In this document: in pieces, positions 62,461-64,000 of the stretch
How the letters are laid out: every line of letters starts with the position of its first letter
How positions within the stretch are numbered: position 1 is the first letter of the stretch
Origin: Paenibacillus pasadenensis DSM 19293
GTDB taxonomy: Bacteria > Bacillota > Bacilli > Paenibacillales > Paenibacillaceae
Reading direction: 5' to 3'
Assembly (NCBI RefSeq): GCF_000422485.1
Contig: NZ_KE383854.1
Span: forward strand, 1 to 64,000
Length of the DNA stretch: 64,000 nt
Program-made: the position numbers and the translations under genes
The notes under the pieces: generated by a model
Told to the model about the DNA's origin: nothing
What the model saw: the letters and a program-made list of their open reading frames with translations, nothing else
The model's database searches: none

Positions 62461-63534
62461 ATGGACAATCGGAAGACGGCAAGCAAGGCGATGAGGAAAG
62501 CGGCAGGGATGGCGGCGCTGGCGGCGGCCATGGCGTTGTCCGCATGCGGGTCGAACGGCGGCAATGAAGGCGGAAGCGCGAACGGGGCGGCTCCGTCGCC
62601 GTCCGGCTCGGCGACGGCTGCGCCGGAGGCGTCCGCGCCGCCGGCCGAGCTCGCCAAGGTGACGCAGGTGACGAACTGGTTCGCCCAGCCGGAGCATGGC
62701 GGGCAGTACGCGGCGCTCGCCAAGGACTTTTACAAGGAAGCGGGCCTCGACATGACGATCCAGTCCGGCGGCCCGGGCATCTCCTCGACGCAGATCGTCG
62801 CCTCCGGCAAGGCGGAGTTCGGCATGGGGCAGGCGGACGAGATTCTGCTGGCGCGCCAGAACGGAATCCCGCTCGTCGCGATCGCCGCCACGTTCCAGAA
62901 AAACCCGCAGGGCATCATGTACCACAAAGGCAAGTACAAGGACGTGTCCGAGCTGAACGGCCATAAGGTCTATGTGGGCAGCGGCGTGGCGTTCTGGGAA
63001 TACCTGAAGCGGGCCTACAAGCTCGACGGCGTCGAGGAGATGAAGTATACCGGCTCGCTCGCGAACTTCGTCGACGATCCGGATTCGGCCACCCAGATGT
63101 ACGTCACCTCCGAGCCCTATACGATGGAGCAGCAAGGCGTCGCGGTCGACTCTTTCCTCAACTACGACCTCGGCTACAAGCAGTACGGCAACGTCCTCTA
63201 CACGACGGAGGACTACCTCAAGAAGCATCCGGACCGGGTCAAGGCGTACGTCGAGGCATCCGTGAAGGGCTGGAACTATTACCGCGACAACGCCGAGGAG
63301 ATCAATCTCGTCATGCAGAAGAGCAATCCGGATCTGAAGCTCGAAGCGATGGCCTTCGGCACGAAGGCGCTGGAGCCGCTCGTCTACGGCGGCGATGCCG
63401 AGACGAACGGAGTCGGCTACATGAGCAAGGACATCTGGGAGGGGCTGCAGCGGCAGCTCGTCGAGATCGGCCTGCTGACGGAAGCCGAGCCGATCGACGG
63501 CGTGTTCACGAACGAGTTCCTGCCGAGCCCATGA
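62461..63534 (+). CDS. ABC substrate-binding lipoprotein, NMT1/THI5-like
   Basis: This 357-residue lipoprotein has a signal peptide with lipobox LSAC (Cys about residue 29) followed by a Gly/Ser/Ala-rich linker (about 30-60). It has the NMT1/SsuA-like fold: YAALAKDFYKEAGLDMTI, SGKAEFGMGQADEILLARQN and VYVGSGVAFWEYLKRAY. This family binds pyrimidine precursors, nitrate, taurine or sulfonates. GGGGAGGAAAAG lies before the ATG. It is the external receptor of the importer encoded upstream. Confidence 0.92.
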   Translation: MDNRKTASKAMRKAAGMAALAAAMALSACGSNGGNEGGSANGAAPSPSGSATAAPEASAPPAELAKVTQVTNWFAQPEHGGQYAALAKDFYKEAGLDMTIQSGGPGISSTQIVASGKAEFGMGQADEILLARQNGIPLVAIAATFQKNPQGIMYHKGKYKDVSELNGHKVYVGSGVAFWEYLKRAYKLDGVEEMKYTGSLANFVDDPDSATQMYVTSEPYTMEQQGVAVDSFLNYDLGYKQYGNVLYTTEDYLKKHPDRVKAYVEASVKGWNYYRDNAEEINLVMQKSNPDLKLEAMAFGTKALEPLVYGGDAETNGVGYMSKDIWEGLQRQLVEIGLLTEAEPIDGVFTNEFLPSP

Positions 63535-63550
63535 CGATGGAGGCGGTTCG

Positions 63551-64000
63551 ATGACCATACCCTATGACCTGCTCCTGACGAATGCCCGCCTGCCCGGCGG
63601 CGGCGCCGTCGATATCGGCATTGTCGACGGCCGCATCGCGGCGGTCGGAGCGCTTGCCGCAGAGCCGGCAGCGGCCGGGCAGCCGCTGCCGGAGGGGAGC
63701 GCGCTTCGGCTGGCGCCGGCGAAGCGGCGCTTCGAAGCCGGCGGACTGCTGCTGCTGCTGCCGTTCGCGGAAGCTCATGTCCATCTGGATACCGCGCTCA
63801 CCGCCGGCATGCCGGCTTGGAACGAGAGCGGCACGCTGGCGGAGGGGATCGGCATCTGGAGCTCGCGCCGAGCCGCCCTCACCCGCGAGGATGTGCTGGA
63901 GCGGGCCGAGCGGACGCTGGAGCTGTACCTCGGCTACGGCGTGCTGGAGCTGCGGACGATGGTCGACATCGGCGATCCGCAGCTGACCGCCCTGCGGGCT
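63551..64000 (+). CDS. Second cytosine-deaminase-like amidohydrolase (cut by window end)
   Basis: The first 150 codons remain open to the window end. The protein begins MTIPYDLLLTNARLPGGGAV, with the amidohydrolase beta-sandwich and the metal motif EAHVHLDTAL (H-x-H, about residues 76-85), like the gene at 61105. It lacks a stop in the window, so its length is unknown. GGAGGCGGTTCG precedes the ATG, and it follows the binding-protein gene by 16 nt. A pair of related deaminases in one operon suggests two successive steps or two substrates. Confidence 0.8.
   Translation, partial: MTIPYDLLLTNARLPGGGAVDIGIVDGRIAAVGALAAEPAAAGQPLPEGSALRLAPAKRRFEAGGLLLLLPFAEAHVHLDTALTAGMPAWNESGTLAEGIGIWSSRRAALTREDVLERAERTLELYLGYGVLELRTMVDIGDPQLTALRA

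Overview
The window comes from a GC-rich Firmicute, most likely a Paenibacillaceae (Paenibacillus-like) chromosome. The evidence is a Bacillota-type tRNA cluster with encoded CCA ends, the gene order ppc - sigW - rsiW - cdaA - cdaR - glmM - glmS, a glmS ribozyme in the glmM-glmS gap, and strong AGGAGG ribosome binding sites. The assignment to a family is inference from this gene order.

Layout. (1) 1-11400 is host core: four tRNAs, PEP carboxylase, an ECF sigma/anti-sigma pair, and the c-di-AMP/amino-sugar module cdaA-cdaR-glmM-glmS. (2) 11425-53411 is an AT-rich island of about 42 kb that starts 24 nt after the glmS stop codon, the classical Tn7 attachment site. Its glmS-proximal end has four 20-bp tandem TnsB-like repeats. 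Its far end has similar repeats in inverted orientation with irregular spacing. The candidate duplication ACATC lies at both edges. (3) 53412-64000 is host again. It begins with what looks like the original glmS terminator, followed by a decayed GNAT gene, a GH43 enzyme, a DeoR regulator and a transport/catabolic operon cut by the window end.

The island is layered. Just inside its glmS-side end sits a second, cargo-only Tn7-like element (11608-14429) with different end repeats, TGT...ACA termini and a perfect 5-bp duplication (CTGAT). It carries a MerR/Acr3-type metal cassette. The main cargo (15.7-37.2 kb) encodes a Tat-exported multicopper oxidase, a ZIP transporter and TatA; a Cd/Zn ATPase; an FAD monooxygenase; CopC/CopD proteins; a CadC-type sensor; an M23 peptidase; an orphan response regulator with Glu at the phosphoacceptor position; a BdbD/BdbC disulfide pair; a complete qoxABCD quinol oxidase; a BlaI/M56 signalling pair; a small membrane protein; an NlpC/P60 hydrolase behind a c-di-AMP riboswitch; and a ResA-like thioredoxin. 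Two operator families connect these genes: ATATGA-N8-TCATAT (CadC/SmtB type, five sites) and ACTA-N7-TAGT (assigned to BlaI, four sites). Both occur upstream of qoxA.

The transposition module (tnsA, tnsB, tnsC and two tniQ/tnsD genes) occupies 38.1-45.9 kb. It is followed by an IS66 copy with a perfect 8-bp duplication and a broken tnpC, and then by a Gabija-like defence pair (OLD/TOPRIM ATPase plus UvrD-like helicase) beside the far end. The island therefore combines a site-specific transposon, a metal/respiration/envelope programme with its own regulators, and phage defence. I saw no CRISPR array or cas gene.
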